Shown: positions 32,046-37,768 of the stretch, piece after piece
Numbering within the stretch: the first letter of the stretch is position 1
Layout: each line of letters starts with the position of its first letter
Source: Bacilli bacterium
GTDB lineage: Bacteria; Bacillota_I; Bacilli_A; RFN20; CAG-826
Assembly: GCA_900767825.1 (NCBI GenBank)
Contig: CAAGAN010000024.1
Span: 1-37,768 of the forward strand
Reading direction: 5' to 3'
DNA: 37,768 nt
Translations under genes and position numbers: made by a program
Notes under the pieces: generated by a model
Told to the model about the DNA's origin: nothing
The model's database searches: none
Seen by the model: the letters and a program-made list of their open reading frames with translations, nothing else

Positions 32046-33011
32046 ATGAAAACTAAAAGATGTGCTTCGTTTTTTGCTGGTGTAGGTGGAATAGATCTAG
32101 GCTTTAAACTTGCTGGATTTGAAACTGTCTATGCAAATGAAATAGATCCAGTCCCTGTGAAAACTTTTGAGGAGAATTGGAATTTGAGAGTAGATTGCAG
32201 AGACATAAACAACGTCAAATCGGATGAAATTCCTGAATTTGACATTATGCTAGGGGGCTTTCCTTGCCAGGCGTTTTCGGTTGCAGGCTATAGGAAAGGC
32301 TTTGATGATGAAAAGGGTCGCGGTGTGCTTTTCTTTCAATTAGCGAGAATTTTCAGGGAAAGAAAGCCTGAAATAATATTCCTGGAAAACGTTAAAAACC
32401 TTGTTGGACACGATAACGGGAAGACATTTAGGATTATTATCGAAGCGCTGGAAAGTGAAGGATATCACGTTAAATACTCCGTTTTAAACACGATGGAATA
32501 TGGCAATATCCCTCATAATAGAGAAAGAATTTACATCGTTGCCTTTAGAGATGTCAAAGTCTACAAGGAATTCGAATTTCCAAAGCCTATAAAACTCACA
32601 AAAAAACTAAGTTCGTTTATCGACTTTGAAAACAAGGTCGATGATTGCTTCTACTATACGAAAGATAATTTCAAGCATTACGATGAATTAGAAAAATCAG
32701 TGACGAGGATGGATACCGTCTATCAATGGCGCAGGGTTTATGTTAGAGAAAACAAAAGCAATGTTTGCCCAACCCTTACAGCTAATATGGGAACCGGTGG
32801 CCATAACGTTCCTTTGATTCTTACTAAATACGGAATAAGGAAATTGACACCGAGGGAGTGCTTCTCTTTGCAGGGTTTTCCAAAGACATTCAAGTTGCCA
32901 AAAAATGTTTCGAAGACTTTCTTGTATAAGCAAGCGGGTAACTCCGTTTCGGTGACGGTCATAGAAAGAATCGCAAAAGAAATTGCACAAGCAATTGAAC
33001 GTTCAAAATAG
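32046..33011 (+). CDS. DNA (cytosine-5) methyltransferase of the R-M system
   Basis: The 321-residue enzyme transfers methyl from SAM to cytosine C5, protecting the host from the endonuclease upstream. Motif I is FFAGVGGIDLG (9-19), motif IV GGFPCQAFS with the catalytic Cys74, motif VI ENVKNL (114-119), motif VIII NRERIY (158-163), and motif X QAGNSVSV (296-303). The target-recognition region contains YQWRRVYVRENKSNVCPTLTANMGTGGHNVPL around 226-257, a stretch I associate with GCNGC/GCSGC-type enzymes, but the specificity is unproven. AAAAAGGAGG gives strong translation; the palindrome at 32017 lies directly upstream. All motifs intact, so it should be active. Confidence 0.93.
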   Translation: MKTKRCASFFAGVGGIDLGFKLAGFETVYANEIDPVPVKTFEENWNLRVDCRDINNVKSDEIPEFDIMLGGFPCQAFSVAGYRKGFDDEKGRGVLFFQLARIFRERKPEIIFLENVKNLVGHDNGKTFRIIIEALESEGYHVKYSVLNTMEYGNIPHNRERIYIVAFRDVKVYKEFEFPKPIKLTKKLSSFIDFENKVDDCFYYTKDNFKHYDELEKSVTRMDTVYQWRRVYVRENKSNVCPTLTANMGTGGHNVPLILTKYGIRKLTPRECFSLQGFPKTFKLPKNVSKTFLYKQAGNSVSVTVIERIAKEIAQAIERSK

Positions 33012-33031
33012 CTAATTTTTGTAAACAAGAT

Positions 33032-33129
33032 AAGACCGGCCACAATCTGCCACAGTTGGCAGTTTGGAAGTTGACCGTTCGTAGGTCTTGGAACCGGGAA
33101 ACCCGGCTTCCGCTTTGACGGAAAGGAGG
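33032..33129 (+). promoter_or_regulatory. Multi-hairpin leader with mutually exclusive stems
   Basis: Four inverted repeats lie in about 100 bases: AAGACC/GGTCTT (33032-33037 and 33084-33089), CTGCCA-CAGT-TGGCAG (33047-33062), GGAACCGGG-AAA-CCCGGCTTCC (33090-33111, one bulge) and TTCCG/CGGAA (33108-33112 and 33119-33123). The last two compete for TTCC 33108-33111, and the second sits against the AAGGAGG at 33123-33129. This looks like a translational switch for the following gene pair, or a protein-binding site of the element. No known RNA family recognised. Confidence 0.5.
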
Positions 33130-33136
33130 AAAAAGG

Positions 33137-33619
33137 ATGGCAGACACAATCGACAAATTTGCGACACACGACTTTGCGAGGATATTCGTTGAAGACATCA
33201 AGAACTACCTCGACAAAGGAGGATCCCTTGACAATCTTTCCGCAACAAATGTCTACAACGTGTTGGATGAAAAAGGTGAAGAAGACATTTTCGTTTTCAC
33301 GAAAAATGCCATTAAAATGGTCCTGGAGCTTAGAACCGAAGGAGTGAGAATGAGTTTTCTTCGAAGTCAAATCAAACTTCAGGAAGATGGCTTTGCGCTT
33401 GGGAAAGATGCACTTCCCGAAATAAGGCATCAAATCGCCGGAGACAAAGACTACGGAAGATGGGATGAGATTGAATACGCTCGCTATTTTGCTCTATTGT
33501 CCAACATCAATATCATGAGCTATAGGAATGTTTTCAAAGAATTGGGAGACAGGGGGCAGCTTTTCAAGGACGTGTATATGATGGTTGATTTAATGAAGGA
33601 GGGCGTGAAAAATGGATGA
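33137..33619 (+). CDS. Unknown 160-residue element protein preceding the recombinase
   Basis: I do not recognise this protein. It is polar and mostly helical, without signal or membrane segment; it begins ADTIDKFATHDFARIFVEDIKNYLDKGG and ends with YRNVFKELGDRGQLFKDVYMMVDLMKEG. AAGGAGG precedes its ATG, and its stop overlaps the recombinase start by 8 bases, so both are translated together. Coupling to a serine recombinase suggests a recombination directionality factor or accessory factor, but also an R-M or defence accessory is possible. The structured leader upstream would control both genes. Confidence 0.6.
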   Translation: MADTIDKFATHDFARIFVEDIKNYLDKGGSLDNLSATNVYNVLDEKGEEDIFVFTKNAIKMVLELRTEGVRMSFLRSQIKLQEDGFALGKDALPEIRHQIAGDKDYGRWDEIEYARYFALLSNINIMSYRNVFKELGDRGQLFKDVYMMVDLMKEGVKNG

Positions 33620-35228
33620 GGCTAGAAACGTACAGCAAAAGACCGCCGTCATCTATGCCCGATATTCCTCCGAAAGACAAAACGAACAATCCATAGACGG
33701 GCAAATCCGCATCATCAACCAATTCGCCGAAAAAGAAGGATATACCATTATTGACACGTATATCGACAGAGCCTTGACAGGAAGAAACGATGATAGGCCA
33801 TCGTTCCAAAAGATGATAGCTGATAGCTCAAACAAGGCTTTTCAATACGTGATTGTCTATAAATTGGACAGGTTTTCGAGGAACAGGTACGATTCCGCAG
33901 TGTACAAGAAGAAACTCAAAGACAATGGGGTGAGGGTAATCTCGGCCACCGAAAACATCACCGATACGCCCGAAGGTGTCATCATGGAATCCATCCTTGA
34001 GGGATATAGCGAGTATTATTCCAAGGAGCTTGCGCAGAAAATCATTAGAGGGAATTATGAATCCAGGAGTAAAGGGCAATACACCGGCGGTGCCGTCATT
34101 TATGGTTACAGAATTGATCAAAACAAAAAGTACGTTGTTAATAAGGAAGAGGCCGAGATCGTCAGGAAGATTTTCTCTGATGTCGCAAACCACAAGAAAA
34201 TAGTCGACATCGTGTCCGATTTGAAAGAAAAGGGCATCCCGTACAAAGACGGAGAAGAGTGGTCACTCAACGGAGTGGCTAGGATGCTTCGCAACGAGAA
34301 ATACAAAGGAATAGCCAAATTCGGGGAGTTGGTCTATGACAACATTGTCCCGGCCATCGTGACTGAGGAAGACTTTGACGAAGTAAGAAAAGAATTGGAA
34401 AAGCATAAGCACAAGACCAAGGCAAACCTTGTCGACTATAAATTTCTTCTCAGTGACAAGGTGTATTGCGGAGACTGTGGAAAGCTTTTGAATGGCCACA
34501 CAGGGACATCAAGGACGGGCAAAACCTATCATTACTACAAATGTAGGGGAACCACTAAGCATGAATGCCATCAAAAGCCAATTCGAAAAGAAGAGCTTGA
34601 GGACATGGTTGTTGATGCGATATTCGATTTCGTTTTATCTCCTGAAATTATCACGCCGGCAGCAAAGAGAATGGTTGGATATTTCAATGCAATTGGCACC
34701 GATGAAAACCAAATAAAGATACTTGAGGATGCCTTGAAGGAGGTTGAGCGAAAACTCAAAAATTCGCTCAACGCCGTTGCAAATGGGGTCTCAAACAAAT
34801 CCGTTGTCGACATGATAACGAACCTCGAGGAAGACAAAGAAAAGCTAAACATCGAGTTGCTAAAGCTGAAAAGCAAAAAGAGAATCAAACTCACATTCGA
34901 CAACTGCTATCAATTTTTGCTTTCGCTAGCCTTCTATGACACGAAGAAAGAGAAGAACAGAGAGAGGCTGATCAACGCTTTGGTTAAGAAGGTCTATGTC
35001 ATCGGAAATAGAATAAAGATTGTCTTCTACCCTACGGCAGACATGGGAAGCAGGAATTATAACGATGGAACAGGCGGAGCTTCGGGGCCGGGAAGTCTTG
35101 ACGGCGAAAGCGGCGAAACATCAATGGCAATTACCAAAGAAATTGGTGGTTCGCTTGGAAGTGCGTCAGCTCCACCAAATTACTTGATTCGTTCCTTTGC
35201 GGAACGTTTTCTTTTTCGGTACATTTGA
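33612..35228 (+). CDS. Large serine recombinase (site-specific integrase)
   Basis: The 538-residue enzyme has the resolvase domain at about 10-150: AVIYARYSSERQNEQSIDGQ with nucleophile Ser19, and KLDRFSRNRYDS with Asp86, Arg87 and Arg90. The recombinase domain follows (GAVIYGYRIDQ...SLNGVARMLRNEKYKG), then a zinc ribbon with Cys286, Cys289, Cys311 and Cys319, and a coiled coil (about 365-425, LEDALKEVERKLKN...LNIELLKLKSKK). The last 16 residues after Pro522 appear to be coded by sequence beyond attR, including the displaced terminator. It would catalyse integration into the tRNA-Lys 3' end. Its start overlaps the gene before it. Confidence 0.93.
   Translation: MDEARNVQQKTAVIYARYSSERQNEQSIDGQIRIINQFAEKEGYTIIDTYIDRALTGRNDDRPSFQKMIADSSNKAFQYVIVYKLDRFSRNRYDSAVYKKKLKDNGVRVISATENITDTPEGVIMESILEGYSEYYSKELAQKIIRGNYESRSKGQYTGGAVIYGYRIDQNKKYVVNKEEAEIVRKIFSDVANHKKIVDIVSDLKEKGIPYKDGEEWSLNGVARMLRNEKYKGIAKFGELVYDNIVPAIVTEEDFDEVRKELEKHKHKTKANLVDYKFLLSDKVYCGDCGKLLNGHTGTSRTGKTYHYYKCRGTTKHECHQKPIRKEELEDMVVDAIFDFVLSPEIITPAAKRMVGYFNAIGTDENQIKILEDALKEVERKLKNSLNAVANGVSNKSVVDMITNLEEDKEKLNIELLKLKSKKRIKLTFDNCYQFLLSLAFYDTKKEKNRERLINALVKKVYVIGNRIKIVFYPTADMGSRNYNDGTGGASGPGSLDGESGETSMAITKEIGGSLGSASAPPNYLIRSFAERFLFRYI
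35171..35179 (+). repeat. attR candidate (TCCACCAAA)
   Basis: An identical copy of the tRNA-Lys 3' end 9-mer at 30335-30343. It lies inside the recombinase reading frame, 11 bases before a terminator hairpin. Confidence 0.55.
35190..35216 (+). terminator. Terminator inside the recombinase 3' end, probably the original tRNA-Lys terminator
   Basis: CGTTCC (35190-35195) and GGAACG (35201-35206) with a TTTGC loop, followed by TTTTCTTTTT. The recombinase stop codon lies 10 bases beyond. Confidence 0.85.
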
Positions 35229-35251
35229 TACCAGATTGGAGGTGGCAAAAG

Positions 35252-35482
35252 ATGGATACAATCATAAAAACTGGCGATACTATCAGGACTTTGGTTGATA
35301 AAAAAGCATCGTGGGGTTCTGAAGTGGTTTTTGTACCAAAAGGTAGTATTTGCTTAGTCTGTGAAGTGTATGAAGGGGGAGCTATAATGATTGAGACACC
35401 GGAATCAACGTCTTTTGCCTTAGTCGATTACGAAAAAGGTGAATATGAAAAGATTGAAGCAACTATGTCTGATAATTATTGA
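35252..35482 (+). CDS. Small hypothetical protein
   Basis: A 76-residue protein of unknown function, beginning MDTIIKTGDTIRTLVDKK and with alternating hydrophobic stretches (VVFVPKGSICLVCEVYEGGAIMIETPE), consistent with a small SH3-like beta barrel. GGAGGTGG lies 8 bases before the ATG at 35252, which decides the start over an upstream in-frame TTG. No membrane or signal segment. It lies just right of attR, so it is probably a host gene displaced from the tRNA by the island, though a cargo gene cannot be excluded. Confidence 0.6.
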   Translation: MDTIIKTGDTIRTLVDKKASWGSEVVFVPKGSICLVCEVYEGGAIMIETPESTSFALVDYEKGEYEKIEATMSDNY

Positions 35483-35539
35483 ACATCCACAAATTAATTA
35501 GGTGAATAATTTAAAGAAGTATTTGATTTTCGCTCTTCT

Positions 35540-35569
35540 TTGCTTTTTCTATCTTAGTTGCCATATAAT
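35540..35569 (+). promoter_or_regulatory. Promoter of the 35581 gene, likely leaderless
   Basis: TTGCTT (35540-35545), an 18-bp spacer and TATAAT (35564-35569). The -10 ends 11 bases before the ATG and no ribosome-binding site is present. Confidence 0.6.
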
Positions 35570-35580
35570 TAAGTAGACAT

Positions 35581-36027
35581 ATGGGACAGCCAAAGAAAAG
35601 TAATATCAAAAAGATAGTTTCTATTTTGCATAGAAACAAAAGAAAGGTAATCTCTTTGGATTATCTATCTAAATTAGTCGGGATATATCCCGATGTTTTA
35701 GGGGAAGAACTTTCTTATTTTTGTCCTTTAATATTAATGGATCCTTCTATCAATATTCGTGATTATGTAGAAGATTTTAGAGCGTATATAGCAGAACCTA
35801 TTAAAAAAGAAGAACCTAAGAAAAAGATTGTTAAAAAAGAATCTATATCCAAGGCTGAACTATCTAAATATAAAGGGGTAGTGGACTTTGCCTATAAAAA
35901 GTTTACTTCTATCGGAGGACTATTTGATCCTTCTTATAATCTAACTGAACACGATGTTAGAGTCTTAGAAAAGCTTCTAGAAAAAGAAAATAGACGTTTC
36001 AAGAACAAGAAAAAGAAATCCAAATAA
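35581..36027 (+). CDS. Hypothetical basic protein with possible winged-helix N terminus
   Basis: A 148-residue protein I cannot name. Residues about 5-65 (KKSNIKKIVSILHRNKRKVISLDYLSKLVGIYPDVLGEELSYF) read like a helix-turn-helix or winged-helix module. A lysine-rich linker (PIKKEEPKKKIVKKE) follows, then a helical segment ending in a highly basic tail (RRFKNKKKKSK). This fits a nucleic-acid-binding protein, cytoplasmic and without signal peptide. It has no Shine-Dalgarno and a TATAAT just upstream, so its mRNA is probably leaderless. No terminator is apparent after it; 36028-36137 is a short AT-rich gap with the next gene's promoter. Confidence 0.6.
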   Translation: MGQPKKSNIKKIVSILHRNKRKVISLDYLSKLVGIYPDVLGEELSYFCPLILMDPSINIRDYVEDFRAYIAEPIKKEEPKKKIVKKESISKAELSKYKGVVDFAYKKFTSIGGLFDPSYNLTEHDVRVLEKLLEKENRRFKNKKKKSK

Positions 36028-36085
36028 TCAAAAAGTAATTGTTTGAACGGAATTGTTGGCTTTTTCAGTTGTTTTTAGTTTGCTT

Positions 36086-36094
36086 TGATATAAT
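36086..36094 (+). promoter_or_regulatory. Extended -10 promoter of lipoprotein gene 36138
   Basis: TGATATAAT, preceded by TT, is identical to the -10 of the lipoprotein gene at 28278. No good -35 is present. Confidence 0.6.
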
Positions 36095-36137
36095 CGCTAA
36101 TTGGAAAAATAATAGAAAGGAATTTCCATCAAAAAAC

Positions 36138-37640
36138 ATGAATAAAAAATCATTATTCGTTTTATCAGTTGCTTCCACGCTTCTTTTAGCTGGTTGCAAT
36201 ACCCCGTCTACTAGCGAGCAGATTTCTTCTACCCCAAACTCGTCAGAAGTTACCCCAGAAGAAACTGTTACTACAACTGAAACCACAACTGAATCGGAAA
36301 AAACAAGTGAAACAACTACCGAATCTAGTGAAACTACAACCGAGTCTAGTGAATCTACTAGCGAATCTACCACTGAACCAGATGCTACATACACTAAGTT
36401 ATCAGAAGTAGTGACTTTAGCAAAAGGTGCTACATTTGTTAGCCGTGGTATCTATGCTGGAAGATGCAATAAAGCTGTTACTAAAGGCGATGCAACTTTA
36501 TATAATGCTGTCTATGTTGCTGACGGAGAAACCTGGTTCCAACTTTATTCAGTCGATGTTGCCTTAGTTGATTCTTTAACTTTAGGCAGCGTTATCGAAT
36601 TTGATGGAAAAATGGATATCTATAACGGATTATCCGAAGGAAAGTCCATTTCTACTATCAAAGTAGTTGAAGATGATTCTATCCTTGCTCCAGTTGGACT
36701 TACTTTAAACGCAGAGAATGCTTTTGATTTAACTGCTGCTATGCAAAACAAGAAAGTTAGCATCAATGGCGCAGTTATCGAAAATATCAAAAAAGATACC
36801 TATGGCAGCTTGACCATTTCCTTTAAGGTTTCTAGCAAATCCTATTCCCTATATTTGGATAACCGTTATAACGATATAACTGTTGATGCAATTGCTAATC
36901 TCGGTGTTGGCGATACTGCTTCTTTTGATACTTACGTTACAGTCAATAATGACAAAGTAAGCTTTGTATATGTTGATAATCTAAATGTCACAAAAACCGA
37001 AAAAGTTACCATTTCCTCTAGTGCTTCTTCAGTTGAGGTCGGCAAGACTTTAACCCTAACCGCCGTCAACAACATGCATGCTGATGACACATTCACTTGG
37101 ACTTCTTCTAATGTTGAAGTTGCCACTGTTGATAACGGCGTTGTCACTGCTTTAGCAGAAGGAAAAACCACAATAACTGCAACTTCAGTTACTACTCCAA
37201 CTCTAAGCGATACTTTTGTTGTCACTGTTGTTGCTAAACAAACTGAGCCAACTGGCACCAAAGTTGAATTTGATTTTTCAGACAAAGCCTTAATAACTAC
37301 AGATAATCCAAATAAATCAGTTCGTACTTTAGGTTCCGTTACTGTTACCCAAGAAAAAGGCACCGGTAATAACGATGTTGTTAATACTTATGCTCAACTA
37401 TGGGCCTATGCTGGCCATGTTGTTACTTTTGCTACATCCACTGGCAAATTTAGCAAAATAGTGTTCACAATTACTACAAAGAAATCATCAGCGGAAGAAG
37501 TTGTCGCTATGTTTGGCAGCGATGTAACTGCGACTGTTGATGATGCTACTTATGTAAGCCTAGCTTGTAATGCAAATTCAGTTTCGTTTACACCGACTAA
37601 GCAAGTTCAATTTGTTTCTGCCGTTTTCACAATTGCTTAA
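36138..37640 (+). CDS. BIG2/OB-domain surface lipoprotein 2
   Basis: About 500 residues from the ATG at 36138. The signal peptide ends LLLAGC (Cys20). A Thr/Ser/Glu-rich linker of about 45 residues with repeated TTTES/SETTTESS units follows, likely spanning the cell wall or glycocalyx. Next come an OB-like region (about 85-185, TFVSRGIYAGR...GSVIEFDGKMDIYNG), a second beta domain, a BIG2 domain (about 293-370, KVTISSSASSVEVGKTLTLTA...FTWTSSNVEVATVDNG) and a C-terminal beta domain (FDFSDKALITTDNPNKSV...VSAVFTIA). It matches the plan of the lipoprotein at 28278 and shares its promoter element. AAAGG lies unusually far (about 16 bases) upstream of the ATG. Adhesin or binding role inferred only. 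Confidence 0.75.
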   Translation: MNKKSLFVLSVASTLLLAGCNTPSTSEQISSTPNSSEVTPEETVTTTETTTESEKTSETTTESSETTTESSESTSESTTEPDATYTKLSEVVTLAKGATFVSRGIYAGRCNKAVTKGDATLYNAVYVADGETWFQLYSVDVALVDSLTLGSVIEFDGKMDIYNGLSEGKSISTIKVVEDDSILAPVGLTLNAENAFDLTAAMQNKKVSINGAVIENIKKDTYGSLTISFKVSSKSYSLYLDNRYNDITVDAIANLGVGDTASFDTYVTVNNDKVSFVYVDNLNVTKTEKVTISSSASSVEVGKTLTLTAVNNMHADDTFTWTSSNVEVATVDNGVVTALAEGKTTITATSVTTPTLSDTFVVTVVAKQTEPTGTKVEFDFSDKALITTDNPNKSVRTLGSVTVTQEKGTGNNDVVNTYAQLWAYAGHVVTFATSTGKFSKIVFTITTKKSSAEEVVAMFGSDVTATVDDATYVSLACNANSVSFTPTKQVQFVSAVFTIA

Positions 37641-37768
37641 TTTATAAACAATTTATGGTTCTCCACTTTTTTGGGGGGTCGGCTTCTTTTTGAAATCTAT
37701 TGTTTTTTCGTGGGGTCTTTATCGAAGATTAAGAATATCCTTTTCTTCATATGTTCGAAATTGGTTAA
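37641..37768. other. Intergenic tail without a clear gene
   Basis: An AT-rich stretch with a C-rich to G-rich pair (CTCC ... GGGGGG at about 37661-37678) that could form a poor, wobble-rich terminator after the lipoprotein gene. No gene start can be supported before the window ends. Confidence 0.4.

Noticed and set aside
32697..33433. Long minus-strand open frames across the methyltransferase gene and elsewhere
   Set aside because: They lie antisense to genes with full catalytic motifs and show no motif or ribosome-binding site of their own.
35225..35251. TTG start at 35225 for the small gene after the recombinase
   Set aside because: GGAGGTGG lies between it and the ATG at 35252, which has proper spacing.
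36039..36137. Upstream extension of lipoprotein 2 from 36039
   Set aside because: It would bury the lipoprotein signal peptide and cover the TGATATAAT promoter; the signal begins MNKKSLF at 36138.
36270..36385. Tandem-repeat phase-variation tract in the Thr/Glu linker
   Set aside because: The protein repeats (TTTES, SESS) are degenerate at DNA level, with no uniform unit able to slip in frame.

Overview
This window looks like a chromosomal segment of an uncultured, AT-rich bacterium of the Bacilli/Mollicutes lineage (RF39-like or a relative). Three protein-level signs support that: the L11 proline loop is shortened as in Mycoplasma L11, the rifampicin pocket of RpoB carries Asn where most bacteria have His526 (E. 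coli numbering), and the MalK-type ATPase has the long internal insertion I remember from mycoplasmal UgpC-like ATPases. UGA is a stop codon throughout (for example at the end of tuf) and Trp is encoded by UGG, so this is not a genetic-code-4 mycoplasma. Nearly every gene is on the + strand.

Layout. (1) 1-11015: L11-L10-rpoBC region, with promoter, L1-type leader, rplK, rplA, L10 leader, rplJ, rplL, a YbxB/RsmC-like methyltransferase, rpoB, rpoC and terminator. (2) 11016-12715: a structured, terminator-ended RNA candidate, then a secreted M6-type metalloprotease lipoprotein. (3) 12736-17209: str operon (rpsL, rpsG, fusA) from a near-consensus promoter, plus tuf with its own internal promoter. 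(4) 17277-20733: three tandem, divergent RDD-family membrane proteins with large extracytoplasmic loops. (5) 20859-28216: one operon encoding a MalK-like ATPase with a ~130-residue insertion, two MalF/MalG-type permeases, a lipoprotein solute-binding protein, a lipid-anchored staphylococcal-type nuclease with an OB-like domain, and a small membrane protein. A 25-bp inverted repeat covers its -10 box. (6) 28230-30204: a large OB/BIG2 lipoprotein.

(7) 30215-35216: tRNA-Lys(CUU), with a compact 4.8-kb mobile restriction-modification island inserted at its 3' end. The island holds an XRE/C-type regulator, a type II endonuclease, a C5-cytosine methyltransferase, an unknown 160-residue protein and a large serine recombinase. 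The tRNA 3' end (TCCACCAAA) is repeated inside the end of the recombinase gene and is followed at once by a terminator hairpin. I read this as the displaced original tRNA terminator. (8) 35252-37768: two small hypothetical genes and a second OB/BIG2 lipoprotein.

Beyond the housekeeping core, two systems stand out. The surface nuclease/ABC importer operon suggests scavenging of extracellular nucleic acid, as proposed for the mycoplasmal MG185-189-like loci. The tRNA-targeted R-M island carries several unexplained regulatory structures: a 16-bp GC-rich palindrome before the methyltransferase and a multi-hairpin leader with mutually exclusive pairings before the recombinase operon. The structured RNA after rpoC is a separate candidate for an undescribed regulatory RNA. 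All assignments come from reading motifs by eye; no database search was run.
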